Source: Methanococcoides vulcani (GTDB lineage: Archaea > Halobacteriota > Methanosarcinia > Methanosarcinales > Methanosarcinaceae). From it: DNA of 64,000 bases. The stretch lies in the NCBI RefSeq assembly GCF_900111645.1, contig NZ_FOHQ01000008.1, forward strand, positions 36,657-100,656, in the 5' to 3' direction. The notes beneath the pieces are model-generated. The model searched no databases and was not told the DNA's origin. It saw only the letters and a list, made by a program, of their open reading frames with translations. Each line of letters opens with the position of its first letter. Position 1 is the stretch's first letter. A program made the position numbers and the translations under genes. Positions 1 to 9,727 of this stretch are shown here, one piece after another.

Positions 1-736
1 GATTGACCACACTTCCTCCGGCTTCCTTCAACGTGATCAATGCATCAACATCAAGCCCTTCAGGGTTGTATATGGTGCCCAGGGAATCCGCCACTGCCAC
101 CAGTACGGCCCCATTTTCCGTAAGGAAGCGGGCTGCATTCTTACCCACTGCACCAAATCCCTGAACTACAATTCGAGCCCCTTCCAGTTTGAAGTCACAG
201 AATTCCAGGGCAACTTCCGTGGCATGCCTGAGACCCCACCCGGTAGCCCCTATCTCGTCTAAGGGGATTCCACCGATCACCCTGGGCAATCCTGCTGCCC
301 TGCCGATCTCATCCTTCACACAGGCCATGCAATCCTCATCCGTACCCATGTCCGGGGCAAAGATGTACTCCTTAATTTCTCTCAGTGAGGAAGCCAGTGC
401 CCTCATAAGTTCAATCTTTTTTTCAGGTGCCATCTTCGGGTCACCATAGACAACAACCTTTCCCCCGCCATAGGGAAGACCTGCGGCTGCATTCTTCAGT
501 GTCATAGCCCTTGCAAGACGAAAACACTCCTCTGTGCTAACATCAGGAGCCATGCGTACCCCTCCAATAGAAGGCCCGGCTGCCACATTATCCACCACCA
601 ACACCGCCTTCAGTCCAACAGACGGTTCATATATATGGATGATCTTGCTCGGTCCAAGCTCATCCGCAAATCGAAAGATATCTTCCGTATCAACCCCTCC
701 CTTAAAAGTCTCCTGATTCACAAGATTACAGGACAT
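1..736 (-). CDS. Glu/Leu/Phe/Val dehydrogenase, N-terminal part (runs off window start)
   Basis: Oxidative deamination of an amino acid (or the reverse amination) with NAD(P)+. Reading from ATG at 736 gives 245 codons without a stop before the window edge. The substrate domain shows GLKAVL, GPSIGGVRM, MTLKNAAAGLPYGGGK with the conserved lysines of the family, then APDMGT, and the start of the Rossmann domain with VVQGFGAVGKNAA (GxGxxG). The glycine-rich segment is GGGK as in leucine dehydrogenases rather than the GGAKGG of classical glutamate dehydrogenases, so the substrate is uncertain. The family is about 350-420 residues, so roughly 40% is missing. Confidence 0.88.
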   Translation of the reverse strand, partial: MSCNLVNQETFKGGVDTEDIFRFADELGPSKIIHIYEPSVGLKAVLVVDNVAAGPSIGGVRMAPDVSTEECFRLARAMTLKNAAAGLPYGGGKVVVYGDPKMAPEKKIELMRALASSLREIKEYIFAPDMGTDEDCMACVKDEIGRAAGLPRVIGGIPLDEIGATGWGLRHATEVALEFCDFKLEGARIVVQGFGAVGKNAARFLTENGAVLVAVADSLGTIYNPEGLDVDALITLKEAGGSVVN

Positions 737-800
737 TATATTGTATTTTCTCTCTCCTGAATAATAATATTTGCCGATCGACCGCCTTTCCATCTTTATT

Positions 801-2474
801 TTAATCCGCTCTTTCCCACAGGCCCCTTTCCTTTAGCTTTTCGATCACATCCCTTTTTGTCTCGAACTCGGTGGTCCTGAGTTCTCTGCGCTTGATCTTG
901 CCACTGATGGTCTTTGGAAGTTCCCTGACAAACTCGACCTCCCTTGGATACTTATATGGAGCGGTCACCTCTTTGACATGCTGCTGGATATCCTTAATAA
1001 GTTCTTCAGATGGCTCGTACCCCTTCCTCAGGACTACAAAAACCTTAACAACCTCCCCTCTTATCGGGTCCGGACTCGGGATCATAGCAGATTCAAGGAC
1101 TGCCTCATGCGAATCTACTGCACTTTCAACCTCAAATGGACCGATCCTGTACCCCGAGCTTATACAGACATCATCAGCCCTTGATTCAAACCATATATAT
1201 CCGGCTTCATCCATCATTGCAAGGTCACCGGTCAAATACCAGTTTCCAACGAAGCATTCAGCCGTTTTTTCCGGTTTGTTGTGATATCCTTTGAAAAGCA
1301 TCGGATGATCCCTTGCGACAGCAATTGTTCCTTTTTCGCCTGAGGGTAACTTTTCACCTGTCTCTGGATCGACAATTGCCCCCTCGACCCCGGGTGTAAA
1401 CCTGCCCATGGAACCTGGTTTTATCTCCATTCCGGGCAAATTGCAGGCGATGACACAAGTTTCCGTTTGTCCGTACCCCTCTCGCACAGATACCCCGAAC
1501 TTTTCGTCGAAGAACTTAATGATGCCTGGTGTGCAGGGCTCCCCGGCAGTTAAAATAACCTTCAGGTCCTTCAGATCGTATCTCTGGTCCGCATCTTCGA
1601 TCGTTGCCATGGCCCTGAGTTCCGTTGGGGTCAGACATGCCCTGTTTATCTTCCATCTATCAAGCAGCTCAAACCATTTTTCAGGTTCAAATCTACCTGA
1701 GTAATGGAAGTTGGTAGCCCCTGCATCTAAAACAGCTCCGAATGGTCCCCAATACCATTTTGCCCATCCGGGTTCTGTTGTAGCCCAGCATAGCTCGTCT
1801 GATTGAGTATTCCACCAATAATATCTATTCAGCCTGTCGAAGCAGTACATCAATGAATGGGTATGCGATACTCCCTTTGGTGCACCCGTAGTCCCGGAGG
1901 TGTAGTTGATGGCTAAAGGGTCACTTGCGGTAAGTGATGCGATCCTCAGATCTCTCGACGCAGAATAAATTTCCTGTTGATAATCTCTCCATCCTTCCCT
2001 CTGACCTGAAAAGAAAAGGTTGATAACCGGGATTTTGTCTTTTATTGCATCTACCTCATCAGCAACTGCCGGATCATCTGTTATCAAAGCCTTTACTCCG
2101 GCATCCAGTATCCTATATTCTATATCTTTACCCCTGAGCATAATTGTACCGGGAACGACAACGCCACCTATAGCCCAGATACCGATACTTACAGCATAAA
2201 CATCCGTTCTCCTAGGAAGTATTACCAGAACCCGATCACCTTTATGGATGCCTGAACCCTGAAGGACATTTCCAAACCTCATGGCATTGTCCCATACCTC
2301 CCAGTATGCTGCTTTCTCAATCATTCCGTCCGGATGCTCGGTAATTGCCATCAACTTTGTTCTATCCTTTGCCCATCCCCTTATGATATCAACAAAATTG
2401 TAATCTTCAGGAATATCCCAATTGAGCTTCCTTCTCTCCTCTTCATAGTCGAATGCTGCTTTTTCCTTCCCCAT
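801..2474 (-). CDS. Acyl-CoA synthetase (AMP-forming), medium-chain type
   Basis: Adenylate-forming ligase that activates a carboxylic acid with ATP and transfers it to CoA; 557 residues, cytoplasmic. Core motifs in order: YTSGTTGAPKG (phosphate loop, about residue 190), EGYGQTE, YLTGDLA, the hinge region with SSGYRIGPFEVE, and the C-terminal PKTISGKIKRREL containing the catalytic lysine. The overall pattern fits the medium-chain/ACSM-like group better than acetyl-CoA synthetase, which is about 650 residues. The start ATG follows GGGGATAA. Substrate cannot be read from the sequence. It ends 65 bases before the amino-acid dehydrogenase on the same strand; a link to amino- or branched-acid metabolism is inference only. 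Confidence 0.9.
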   Translation of the reverse strand: MGKEKAAFDYEEERRKLNWDIPEDYNFVDIIRGWAKDRTKLMAITEHPDGMIEKAAYWEVWDNAMRFGNVLQGSGIHKGDRVLVILPRRTDVYAVSIGIWAIGGVVVPGTIMLRGKDIEYRILDAGVKALITDDPAVADEVDAIKDKIPVINLFFSGQREGWRDYQQEIYSASRDLRIASLTASDPLAINYTSGTTGAPKGVSHTHSLMYCFDRLNRYYWWNTQSDELCWATTEPGWAKWYWGPFGAVLDAGATNFHYSGRFEPEKWFELLDRWKINRACLTPTELRAMATIEDADQRYDLKDLKVILTAGEPCTPGIIKFFDEKFGVSVREGYGQTETCVIACNLPGMEIKPGSMGRFTPGVEGAIVDPETGEKLPSGEKGTIAVARDHPMLFKGYHNKPEKTAECFVGNWYLTGDLAMMDEAGYIWFESRADDVCISSGYRIGPFEVESAVDSHEAVLESAMIPSPDPIRGEVVKVFVVLRKGYEPSEELIKDIQQHVKEVTAPYKYPREVEFVRELPKTISGKIKRRELRTTEFETKRDVIEKLKERGLWERAD

Positions 2475-2534
2475 TTAATTATCCCCTTTTGATGGATATG
2501 CTCATCCAAAATATGAATTCCCATCTTTCTTTTC

Positions 2535-3050
2535 TTATTCTCTGCCTTGCCGGAATCTCGCGGCAATCCTATCAGGCAGATCGTCCCGATCAACCTCATC
2601 AACCGTCAGGACCTCGAACTCCTCCCTTATCCTCTGCGCCAGCGGATGTTTGCTCGATCTATGAAGTACAGCAAGTATCGGCCTGTCCGAATCAAGAATC
2701 TCCTCCACAGCCCGGACGAAGTTCTCCGACTTGAGTTCCATGGGTCCGACTTCATCCATAACCACAAGATCACAACCAAGGGCATGCCTGATCGCCTCTG
2801 CACCTATGCCGTCAAGGTCTTCAAGGTTCACATGATATTTCCCCAGCTTCGGGCCGGTGCATTTGACATGGCTTAGGATACCTTTCCTGCCTGTATCTAT
2901 ATCCTCTATCGAAAACCCCTGGCGTTTGCCGTCCACACGCATCTCTGCGGCCCGGATGCCACAGGCTTTTAGATCAAGTTTCTCCACAACCCTTGTCACT
3001 ACCGTTGATTTCCCCACGCCGGGCTTTCCTGTCACCGCTATTCGAAGCAT
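2535..3050 (-). CDS. Nucleoside-triphosphatase, THEP1 type
   Basis: Small P-loop NTPase of 171 residues, the usual size for the THEP1/archaeal NTPase family, which hydrolyses ATP, GTP and other NTPs. Walker A is TGKPGVGKST at residue 7; Walker B is DLVVMDEVGPMEL near residue 95. The C-terminal part has the RIAARFRQ tail common in the family. GGGAGGGATT upstream is a good ribosome site. It sits just upstream of the acyl-CoA ligase on the same strand, 60 bases apart, so co-transcription is possible. Cellular role is unknown in the family. Confidence 0.85.
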   Translation of the reverse strand: MLRIAVTGKPGVGKSTVVTRVVEKLDLKACGIRAAEMRVDGKRQGFSIEDIDTGRKGILSHVKCTGPKLGKYHVNLEDLDGIGAEAIRHALGCDLVVMDEVGPMELKSENFVRAVEEILDSDRPILAVLHRSSKHPLAQRIREEFEVLTVDEVDRDDLPDRIAARFRQGRE

Positions 3051-3204
3051 CTGGAATCCCTCCCATATAGAAAAGATGGATCGAGTGGTATTTAAGTTGA
3101 ATTGGTATCGATCTTCGTTAATATAAGGATGAACCCATGGGTCCTAAACTGGTCGTAACTTTTGAGATCAGGGATGAAAAAGCATACAAAGCTAAACCAG
3201 TGGT

Positions 3205-4386
3205 TCATTCAAACCTGAACCTGGAAATAGCCAGTCCAAAGAAAAGAATAGTCATAAGAAGCAGTACCCCTACTTCTTTCAATATCCCGGCAAGTCCCAG
3301 GTCAAAATACAGCAGATCATAGAAACCATCCATTGCCCAGGCAGTGATGGTAAGATGAGCCAGATCCTGCATGAACTGGGGCATGATGAACAGCGGCCAC
3401 CAGGAACCGCCCATGGCAGACATTATTAACACGATCATAGTAGATACCGAATCTGCCTGATCCTTGGTTGTCACAAATACTGCCACCAGCAGACCGAGTC
3501 CTGTGCTAGTCAGCGTGATAGCAGAGATCAGTACTATCAGAGCCACCACGCTGCTTCCCAGGTTCAGGTCAAAGACCACGTGTCCAAAGATCAGCAGGAC
3601 CGTAAGCTGCACGAATCCCCTGAAAAATGTACTGGCAATCTTGCCTCCGATGATCTCCGGTTTGCTGATAGGAGCAGTGACCAGTCGTCGAAATGTCCCG
3701 GATTCCCGTTCCTTTAACAGACTGGCCGACCCTACTCCAATGGTTGTGAACAGAAGGAACATGATAGCAAATCCAGGTACATACTGTGTAAATGGTGAGA
3801 AATCCTCCAGACGGGTGGAGGTGCTCTCTGTGACCACCTGCACAGGAGGAGGTTGAGTGAACTGGTCTGCCACATCCACGACCTCGTATATCTGCTCTTT
3901 ATTATATACCGGAACTCCATAAGCAGCCACCGTCTTAACCACCACCACGTTGGTAGACAACCTGCTGGCATAACCTTCCACGATCTTCTCCACAACCGTG
4001 TTCGCATCCTTCTCGGTAGGGTCAGTGATGATCAATAGTTCGCTATTCTGCCCTCCCATCACGGACTCTGTGAAACCCTGTGGAATGATAATCAATCTGC
4101 CGTATTCCTGGTTCCTGATCCTTTCCCTGGCTGCAAACTCATTGGATTCCATATCCACATCCAGTATATCGATCTCTTCCAGAAACTCCACAAATCCTTT
4201 TGAGATCTCGCCATTGTCCAGATCCACCACCAGTACATCAATCCCGATGTCCTGACTGAACGAACCACTCAGTGCCAGCCCTGTCACCGATATTACGAAT
4301 ATGGGCATAATGAACATCAGAAGAAGGGCATTGCGGTCCCGCATAAGGATCTTCAGGTCCTTGGCAGCAATGATATGGAACTTCAT
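3205..4386 (-). CDS. ABC-2 type transporter permease
   Basis: Membrane subunit of an ABC exporter, 393 residues. An N-terminal helix (about 20-42) is followed by a large extracytoplasmic domain of about 150 residues and then five hydrophobic segments from residue 200 onward, the classical ABC-2/YhgE-like plan. The segment LLKERESGTFRRLVTAPIS after the second helix is the typical cytoplasmic coupling region. The gene starts 4 bases after the ATPase stop, so the two form one exporter. The two COG1361 genes upstream are in the same operon. The substrate is unknown. Confidence 0.88.
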   Translation of the reverse strand: MKFHIIAAKDLKILMRDRNALLLMFIMPIFVISVTGLALSGSFSQDIGIDVLVVDLDNGEISKGFVEFLEEIDILDVDMESNEFAARERIRNQEYGRLIIIPQGFTESVMGGQNSELLIITDPTEKDANTVVEKIVEGYASRLSTNVVVVKTVAAYGVPVYNKEQIYEVVDVADQFTQPPPVQVVTESTSTRLEDFSPFTQYVPGFAIMFLLFTTIGVGSASLLKERESGTFRRLVTAPISKPEIIGGKIASTFFRGFVQLTVLLIFGHVVFDLNLGSSVVALIVLISAITLTSTGLGLLVAVFVTTKDQADSVSTMIVLIMSAMGGSWWPLFIMPQFMQDLAHLTITAWAMDGFYDLLYFDLGLAGILKEVGVLLLMTILFFGLAISRFRFE

Positions 4387-4390
4387 GACT

Positions 4391-5335
4391 TTACCTCCTC
4401 AATCTAGTACCTGTCAGGTGGAGGAACAGGGTCTCAAGGTCTGGTTCTTTTATCTGGATGGACTCCACCTTTGTACCTGAAGCTATCAGTATATCGATTA
4501 TGCCTGCCAGTGATTCCCTGCCCCGGACCAGTCCAATGGTCATGCTACCGCCATCCACAGCCACCTTTTGAACTTTATCGATCTGCTGTATGGTATCCGC
4601 GGCTTCTGGTGGAAGCTCTTTTGACGTCACCTGAATGATATCGCTCTCACCTACCAGCTTCAGCAAACCTTGCAGGGTATCCAGGGCAACGAGCTTTCCT
4701 TTATCCATAATGGCAATGCGATGGCACAGTTTCTCCGCATCTTCCATCTGGTGGGTGGTTAACAGTACAGTCGTCCCCTGCCGGTTAAGATCACGGATGG
4801 TATCATAGATCCGCTTACGGCTCTGGGGATCAACACCGGTAGACGGTTCATCCAGAAACAGTATCCTGGGGTTGTGCAGCAGTGCAACAGCAATGTTTAT
4901 CCTGCGTTTCATACCCCCCGAGTAACCTTCCAGCCTGTCGTCTGCCCTATCCGTAAGGCCCACCATATCCAGCAATTCTTCTATCCTGTCTTTCATTGCT
5001 TTTCCGGACAGACCGTATATTTTTGCATAGAATGCAAGGTTTTCCCTGGCTGTTAATGTGTAATACAGGCTGATCTCCTGAGGCACAACACCAATGATCT
5101 TTTTAATGTCAGTAGCATTTTTTTCCACATCAAACCCGTCGATGGTAACCCTGCCTGCAGTTGGCTCCAGCAGGCAGCACAGGATAGATATGATGGTGGA
5201 CTTTCCTGCACCATTGGGACCCAGCAGCCCAAAGATCTCACCTCTTTTGATATCAAAAGAAACGCCTTCTACAGCCATAAATCCATCATATTGTTTGCTC
5301 AGATCTTCCACGGTGATGATGGCGTCATCAGTCAT
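4391..5335 (-). CDS. ABC transporter ATP-binding protein
   Basis: Nucleotide-binding subunit, 314 residues. Walker A GPNGAGKST (about 39), Q-loop, signature YSGGMKRR, Walker B RILFLDEPSTGVD, and switch histidine TTHQMEDAE are all present. The C-terminal extension of about 90 residues is the kind found in DrrA/CcmA-type exporters of drugs, lipids or proteins. Its start overlaps the stop of the preceding exported protein gene by 8 bases, which indicates translational coupling, and it is followed at 4 bases by its permease. Confidence 0.92.
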   Translation of the reverse strand: MTDDAIITVEDLSKQYDGFMAVEGVSFDIKRGEIFGLLGPNGAGKSTIISILCCLLEPTAGRVTIDGFDVEKNATDIKKIIGVVPQEISLYYTLTARENLAFYAKIYGLSGKAMKDRIEELLDMVGLTDRADDRLEGYSGGMKRRINIAVALLHNPRILFLDEPSTGVDPQSRKRIYDTIRDLNRQGTTVLLTTHQMEDAEKLCHRIAIMDKGKLVALDTLQGLLKLVGESDIIQVTSKELPPEAADTIQQIDKVQKVAVDGGSMTIGLVRGRESLAGIIDILIASGTKVESIQIKEPDLETLFLHLTGTRLRR

Positions 5336-6374
5336 TGCTACCCCTGCCTTTACGCTGTTTCATATAGCCATATGCCAAAGCTACCAGTATCAGCAAACCT
5401 CCACCCAGCAGGAAAGGGTTCTGGTATATTGCACCCCTGTCTTCAGGCTCCCCAACCTGTGCGGGCACATAGATGGTATCAGAGACTTTTGTTTTACCCT
5501 CGTGATCTTCATATTCGATCTCGGCTTTAATGGAATATGTCTTGGCAGTGGCATCCGGGTCCACGTCGATATTGAACATAGCCTGAACCTCATCGCCGGG
5601 ATCCACATCTCCCAGGAAAGCCGTATAATCTGTACTGCTTAAGGGATCTGAGAGCCTCAACCTGGCAGTAGCCCTGGAAGCCGTCTCCTCACCTGTATTC
5701 GTGAATGTCATGCGGAGGATGCCAGAACTTCCAGGCAGCAGTTCGCTATCCACTTCAATGACCTCAAAATCTGCCTGTTCCCTGATGATAATGAAAACAT
5801 TATGGCTTTCATTCACTTCCTGATACAATATGTTTCGGTCTATCTGGTTGCTGGTCACATCTCCCTCCACCTGTACATCTTTCTGGAACTGGTAGGTAAG
5901 GTTTACTTCCAGAGGATACGTGCCTGCGGTCGCACCCTCCCATACTTTGATCTCGAACTGTATGGGCTGGGATACCTGACCCGAAACCAGGGTGCCTGCA
6001 CTCTGTGGCGGTGTCTTTATATCCAGCGGTGCATCCTTTGCCGACAGGGATGCCATCACCCCAACAGCCGTAGTGACATCATATTCCATGTCCTGTTCTA
6101 TCGTTGATAATGCGATCTCATTGGCATCTTCTGGCTCGTTTTCAGATTCAAATCCAAGGATTTTGCCCTGGTTCATGATCTGTATGAGTGCAGCGGAGGA
6201 TTCACCCCTATCGTATTCAGGGCTGCCCGCGATGCTCACCACCATTTCAGGACTGCCGTGGACGGTAAAATAATCATCATTGAATGTCCATATATTTGGA
6301 GGGACAGACTCGCCATGTGCCTGAACTGCAGACAGCGTCAAAAAAAGTATTACAAGTGCCAATAGTCGTTTCAT
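5328..6374 (-). CDS. Exported COG1361-type S-layer-domain protein (ABC-linked), copy 2
   Basis: Secreted, membrane-anchored protein of 348 residues: signal peptide (MKRLLALVILFLTLSAVQA), a beta-rich ectodomain, and one C-terminal helix (LGGGLLILVALAYGYMKQRKGR) with a basic cytosolic tail. The region from about residue 200 reads as a NEW3/CARDB-like domain (ADFEVIEVDSELLPGSSG..MTFTNTGEETA), the kind collected under COG1361. It is a clear paralog of the preceding gene: both begin with xIPPNI and share LSDPLSSTDYTAFLG/VSDPFSTTDDQAFLG. The overlap with the ABC ATPase suggests it presents a ligand to, or guides cargo from, the exporter; that role is inference. Confidence 0.82.
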   Translation of the reverse strand: MKRLLALVILFLTLSAVQAHGESVPPNIWTFNDDYFTVHGSPEMVVSIAGSPEYDRGESSAALIQIMNQGKILGFESENEPEDANEIALSTIEQDMEYDVTTAVGVMASLSAKDAPLDIKTPPQSAGTLVSGQVSQPIQFEIKVWEGATAGTYPLEVNLTYQFQKDVQVEGDVTSNQIDRNILYQEVNESHNVFIIIREQADFEVIEVDSELLPGSSGILRMTFTNTGEETASRATARLRLSDPLSSTDYTAFLGDVDPGDEVQAMFNIDVDPDATAKTYSIKAEIEYEDHEGKTKVSDTIYVPAQVGEPEDRGAIYQNPFLLGGGLLILVALAYGYMKQRKGRGSND

Positions 6375-6434
6375 AACTGTACCCCATGTACAATTTTCAT
6401 CTGGTCATATATAAAATAACCTTAAGCGAAAATT

Positions 6435-7466
6435 TCAACTATTACTTTCCTTACCTCGTTTAACGTGGAGATAAACACCAGCAACACCCGCTATTATTAT
6501 AGCAAGCAGGTATCCAACTGATATCATACTTTCATCCGTTTCCTCCACTGTTGCCGACACTTTCATTACATCAGATATCCGGGTATCACCGCGTCCGTCC
6601 TTGTATTCTACCTCAGTCTCGATCCCATAAGTTTTGGGCAGTGCATCGCTGTCCACTTCTATACTGTACTGCGCCTGATACGAGTCGCCGGGTTCAAGTG
6701 TGCCCAGAAATGCCTGATCATCGGTGGTGCTGAATGGATCTGACACTATTATTCTGGCCACGGCATCCTCAGCCACCACATCTCCCACATTCCTGTATGT
6801 GACGTAAAAGAGGCATTCTTCATCTGGTATCAGCTGGGATTTGACACTCTCAACGATAAAATCAGCTTTGGGCTTCACTTCAATATGGATAGGTAGTGTC
6901 TGGTTCTTCATGACATACCAATAATCGATTCTCTGGTTTGGATAACCATCAACTTTAACATCACTCTGGTATTGATAGGTCAGATTTAATCTGAGCTCAT
7001 ATGTTCCAGAAGGGGCATTCTTGAAGATCTCGATGTCGAATTCCATTGGTTGTGCTATCTCGCCGCTCCTAAGATATTCTACCTGCTGAGGATCGCTGAA
7101 AACTCTCACCGGTGCTTCATCTTCATTTTTGAGGGCACCATGGATATTTACTGCTGTAGTAATATCGTATTCAAGATCCAGTTCTGTGCTGGCATCCACA
7201 GACTCATTTGGTCCTACTGGTTTATTTTCAGTCTCAAAGGTACCTGTCTGACCGTTATTTATCAACCGGACGAATATCCTGGATGTCTCCCCACTTTCAA
7301 ATTCAAGATTTCCCATCACAGAACCCGAGAGCTGTGGCTCCCCGGAAACATCATAATAATCATCCAAGAGTTCATCAATGTTGGGAGGAATGATCTCAGC
7401 ATTAACATTAGAGGTTGCTACAAATAGTAGAAACACCCCAAACAACACCAATATCTTTTTCCGCAT
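6435..7466 (-). CDS. Exported COG1361-type S-layer-domain protein (ABC-linked), copy 1
   Basis: First gene of the four-gene ABC module. Signal peptide (MRKKILVLFGVFLLFVATSNVNA), an ectodomain of about 270 residues, a C-terminal helix (ISVGYLLAIIIAGVAGVYL) and a short basic tail. Domain plan and many motifs match the paralog downstream, so the pair arose by tandem duplication. Two further in-frame ATGs lie upstream at 7475 and 7487. I chose 7466 because AAGGAGGG lies about 10 bases before it and overlaps or abuts the earlier ATGs, but the start is not certain. Confidence 0.8.
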   Translation of the reverse strand: MRKKILVLFGVFLLFVATSNVNAEIIPPNIDELLDDYYDVSGEPQLSGSVMGNLEFESGETSRIFVRLINNGQTGTFETENKPVGPNESVDASTELDLEYDITTAVNIHGALKNEDEAPVRVFSDPQQVEYLRSGEIAQPMEFDIEIFKNAPSGTYELRLNLTYQYQSDVKVDGYPNQRIDYWYVMKNQTLPIHIEVKPKADFIVESVKSQLIPDEECLFYVTYRNVGDVVAEDAVARIIVSDPFSTTDDQAFLGTLEPGDSYQAQYSIEVDSDALPKTYGIETEVEYKDGRGDTRISDVMKVSATVEETDESMISVGYLLAIIIAGVAGVYLHVKRGKESNS

Positions 7467-7769
7467 ACGTTCCATACCCTCCTTCATTTTTGGACTTTGT
7501 AGTACGCTATAATGTAATTTATAACCTAACTTTTACGACTCAAAATAAATATAAGTGCTCCTAATAACAATAATAGATTGACGAAATAAAGTAAGATTTC
7601 TTCTGTCAGAATTTAAGTTTTGAGATTTGATTGCAATTAATTTTACGAATTCGGTTTATAAGCTTTCTCTCAAGAATCCCAACCTCTCCACTAAACTTAT
7701 GCTTAGGATGTTTCCTGTACTGCATAATTGGGCAACGGCGTTTACAACTCATTTGCATAACCAAATTCT

Positions 7770-8456
7770 TTAAATGTTCCATCCAAGTGTTAAAATAATT
7801 TTGGACATCAGGGAGAAGACTGCTGCCGGGACGGCAATAAGCAGATTCCTTATTGACACCACATTCGATGAGACGATGTTTTTGATAGCCATCATTTCGT
7901 TGCCATATGAAATACCGATAGTGTCAGCAGAAGTTTGAATGTTCCTGATGGGAACGGAAACTATTGCATAGGGGATATACAGCATTGGAATGATGACCAC
8001 GATATGAATAGCAGCATATACGAACATGAGCAATCCGACAACAAGGAGTAATGGCAGTTCCAGAAGATAGAATGGATTAAATTGTGTCTTTCGTGGCTCT
8101 AGCATTTCAGCCAATGACGAAAATAAGATCGCTAAGAATACGAAGTTCCCTCTGGTGAATTCATACAGATTCGGAGAGGTCATATCCCGGACAATATTCT
8201 CAAGATCCCTGGAATTCTTCAAAATTCCCGTCTGCGTCAGGAAACCGAAAACAAATGTGTAAAAAGCTATAAACTCTAAAAGCAGTTCCGCCTTTATCTG
8301 CCATGTTCCCTGTCCCTGTACAAAGAATATCCAGATATTCAATGCTAAGAGTCCGATGAATATCGATATAAATGCCAATTTATAGGAGAGTGTCGATTGT
8401 GCAGATGTTTCCTGAGTCCCCATGATAATCCCACAATAATCGTATTTGTGGTGCAT
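7770..8456 (-). CDS. Membrane protein of unknown function
   Basis: Hypothetical protein of up to 228 residues with four or five hydrophobic segments: about 28-48, 60-80, 105-120, a long one about 135-175 and one near the C-terminus. No catalytic motif was recognised. A second ATG (Met12, at 8423) could be the true start. Stretches such as AIVSVPIRNIQTSADTIGI look like an amphipathic cytosolic loop. It stands alone, with gene-poor DNA on both sides. Confidence 0.6.
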   Translation of the reverse strand: MHHKYDYCGIIMGTQETSAQSTLSYKLAFISIFIGLLALNIWIFFVQGQGTWQIKAELLLEFIAFYTFVFGFLTQTGILKNSRDLENIVRDMTSPNLYEFTRGNFVFLAILFSSLAEMLEPRKTQFNPFYLLELPLLLVVGLLMFVYAAIHIVVIIPMLYIPYAIVSVPIRNIQTSADTIGISYGNEMMAIKNIVSSNVVSIRNLLIAVPAAVFSLMSKIILTLGWNI

Positions 8457-9068
8457 ATTATTTAATCTTCAGCCTTTTGAAATAGCTCTATAGAAATCCT
8501 ATGGCTTAACTGTAAATAACCATCTGATAATCTAATAATAAGAAGCCCCTTGTGGGTCAGGTCATGAAGAAAACAAAGGGTGTGCAGATGCACGTCAGGC
8601 CCATGAGTTGCTTATTGCTGCTCTTAAAGACTAAGACCATCGATCTTGTCCTTTTTACTTTTCTTTTAAGTTTTTCAATTTCTTTTTTGTTATCAGATTG
8701 TATATCAAAACCAATTAGTAGTTTTAAAACATATACTCTATTACCGTATCATAAATGGTACGGTGTGGCAGTGAATCAGAAGGTAGAACGCCATTGGGCA
8801 TAAAAACCCATGACCTTTCAAGGTTTGATTGGCATTTGTAAATCCTTTAGGTCGACCTGAGATGGGGAGAACATCGGGGTAAGGGTCGCCCAGTGAGATG
8901 TCGCCCAATAAAGTCGACAAATCGATCCCTGATCACTGCTATCAAATTACTTTTTTATTGTTTATTTTCGATTAGCTTTGGCTTTATTTTTGCTTCATGT
9001 AATGTAAAACACTACAGGCAGTGCTACTACTTGTGTTGTGCCTGACATATTTAATGAGGAGACCATTT
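8457..9068. other. Gene-poor stretch with decayed coding remnants
   Basis: No intact gene is supported. On the plus strand 8545-8635 reads as an open run ending ARQAHELLIAALKD-stop, which looks like the tail of a lost gene. A 14-base motif gcttcatgtaatg at 8990-9003 and ccattgggcataaa at 8791-8804 recur near 9707-9760, so this stretch probably holds a scrambled copy of the remnant described at 9728-9919. An 83-codon plus-strand frame starting at 8552 is not credible as a gene. Confidence 0.4.
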
Positions 9069-9641
9069 ATGAATTATAAATATATTTCATGCTTGATACT
9101 TATTTCTAGTATTTTGATCAGCGGTTGTGTGACGCTTACATATGATACTAAAGTTGATAGAAATGGAGGAATCGTAGAGCATACTATGGTCATAGAAACC
9201 AGCTCATATGTATATGCACTAATGAATGAGGAAACACAGATCAGAGACATTGTGGTTTCTGAAGGTGGAGAATATAGTGAAGTCTGGGATGGAGATAATG
9301 TACAGATGATCATTAGTGGACTTATTCCCCCAAACATCTATACAGAAACAGATGGAGATCATCTTATATACCGACACACGATAACCGACAACTTCACGAC
9401 CGATTATTCAGAATACGGGGCTGCCGCCATAGATGTACATTATTATTTGGAGATGCCAGGTGAAATTGTTGAATCTAATGCAAACGTAGTTGATGGAAAT
9501 AAGGCAGAATGGCACATGGTAGGTAGCACTCAGCCTGAAGATATTTATGCCAGGTGCGAGCTTCCTTTAATTCCGGGATTTGAAATTCTAAGTTCTATTC
9601 TAGCGATCTTAGCTATAGCATTTTTCTTTAGAAAGGAATAA
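9069..9641 (+). CDS. Exported protein with lipobox and PGF-CTERM anchor
   Basis: Hypothetical surface protein of 190 residues. The N-terminus is a lipoprotein signal (hydrophobic run then LISGC, cysteine near residue 19). The C-terminus is PGFEILSSILAILAIAFFFRKE, a textbook PGF-CTERM signal: PGF, a hydrophobic helix and a basic end, which in archaea is processed by an archaeosortase (ArtA). Carrying both signals would anchor both ends. The middle is acidic and beta-rich with no recognised domain. The start at 9069 was chosen because TGAGGAG lies 8 bases upstream; an in-frame ATG also exists at 9054. Confidence 0.75.
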   Translation: MNYKYISCLILISSILISGCVTLTYDTKVDRNGGIVEHTMVIETSSYVYALMNEETQIRDIVVSEGGEYSEVWDGDNVQMIISGLIPPNIYTETDGDHLIYRHTITDNFTTDYSEYGAAAIDVHYYLEMPGEIVESNANVVDGNKAEWHMVGSTQPEDIYARCELPLIPGFEILSSILAILAIAFFFRKE

Positions 9642-9727
9642 AATTCCCTTCTCATTTTTTAATTTAAAAGCTTCATTATTCCGGTTTTTTAGCTTCTTTC
9701 AGATTACCATTGGGCATAAACGGCTTA

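Noticed and set aside
8552..8803. 83-codon hydrophobic frame
   Set aside because: No ribosome site, and the hydrophobic part comes from a low-complexity T-rich stretch; overlaps other decayed remnants.
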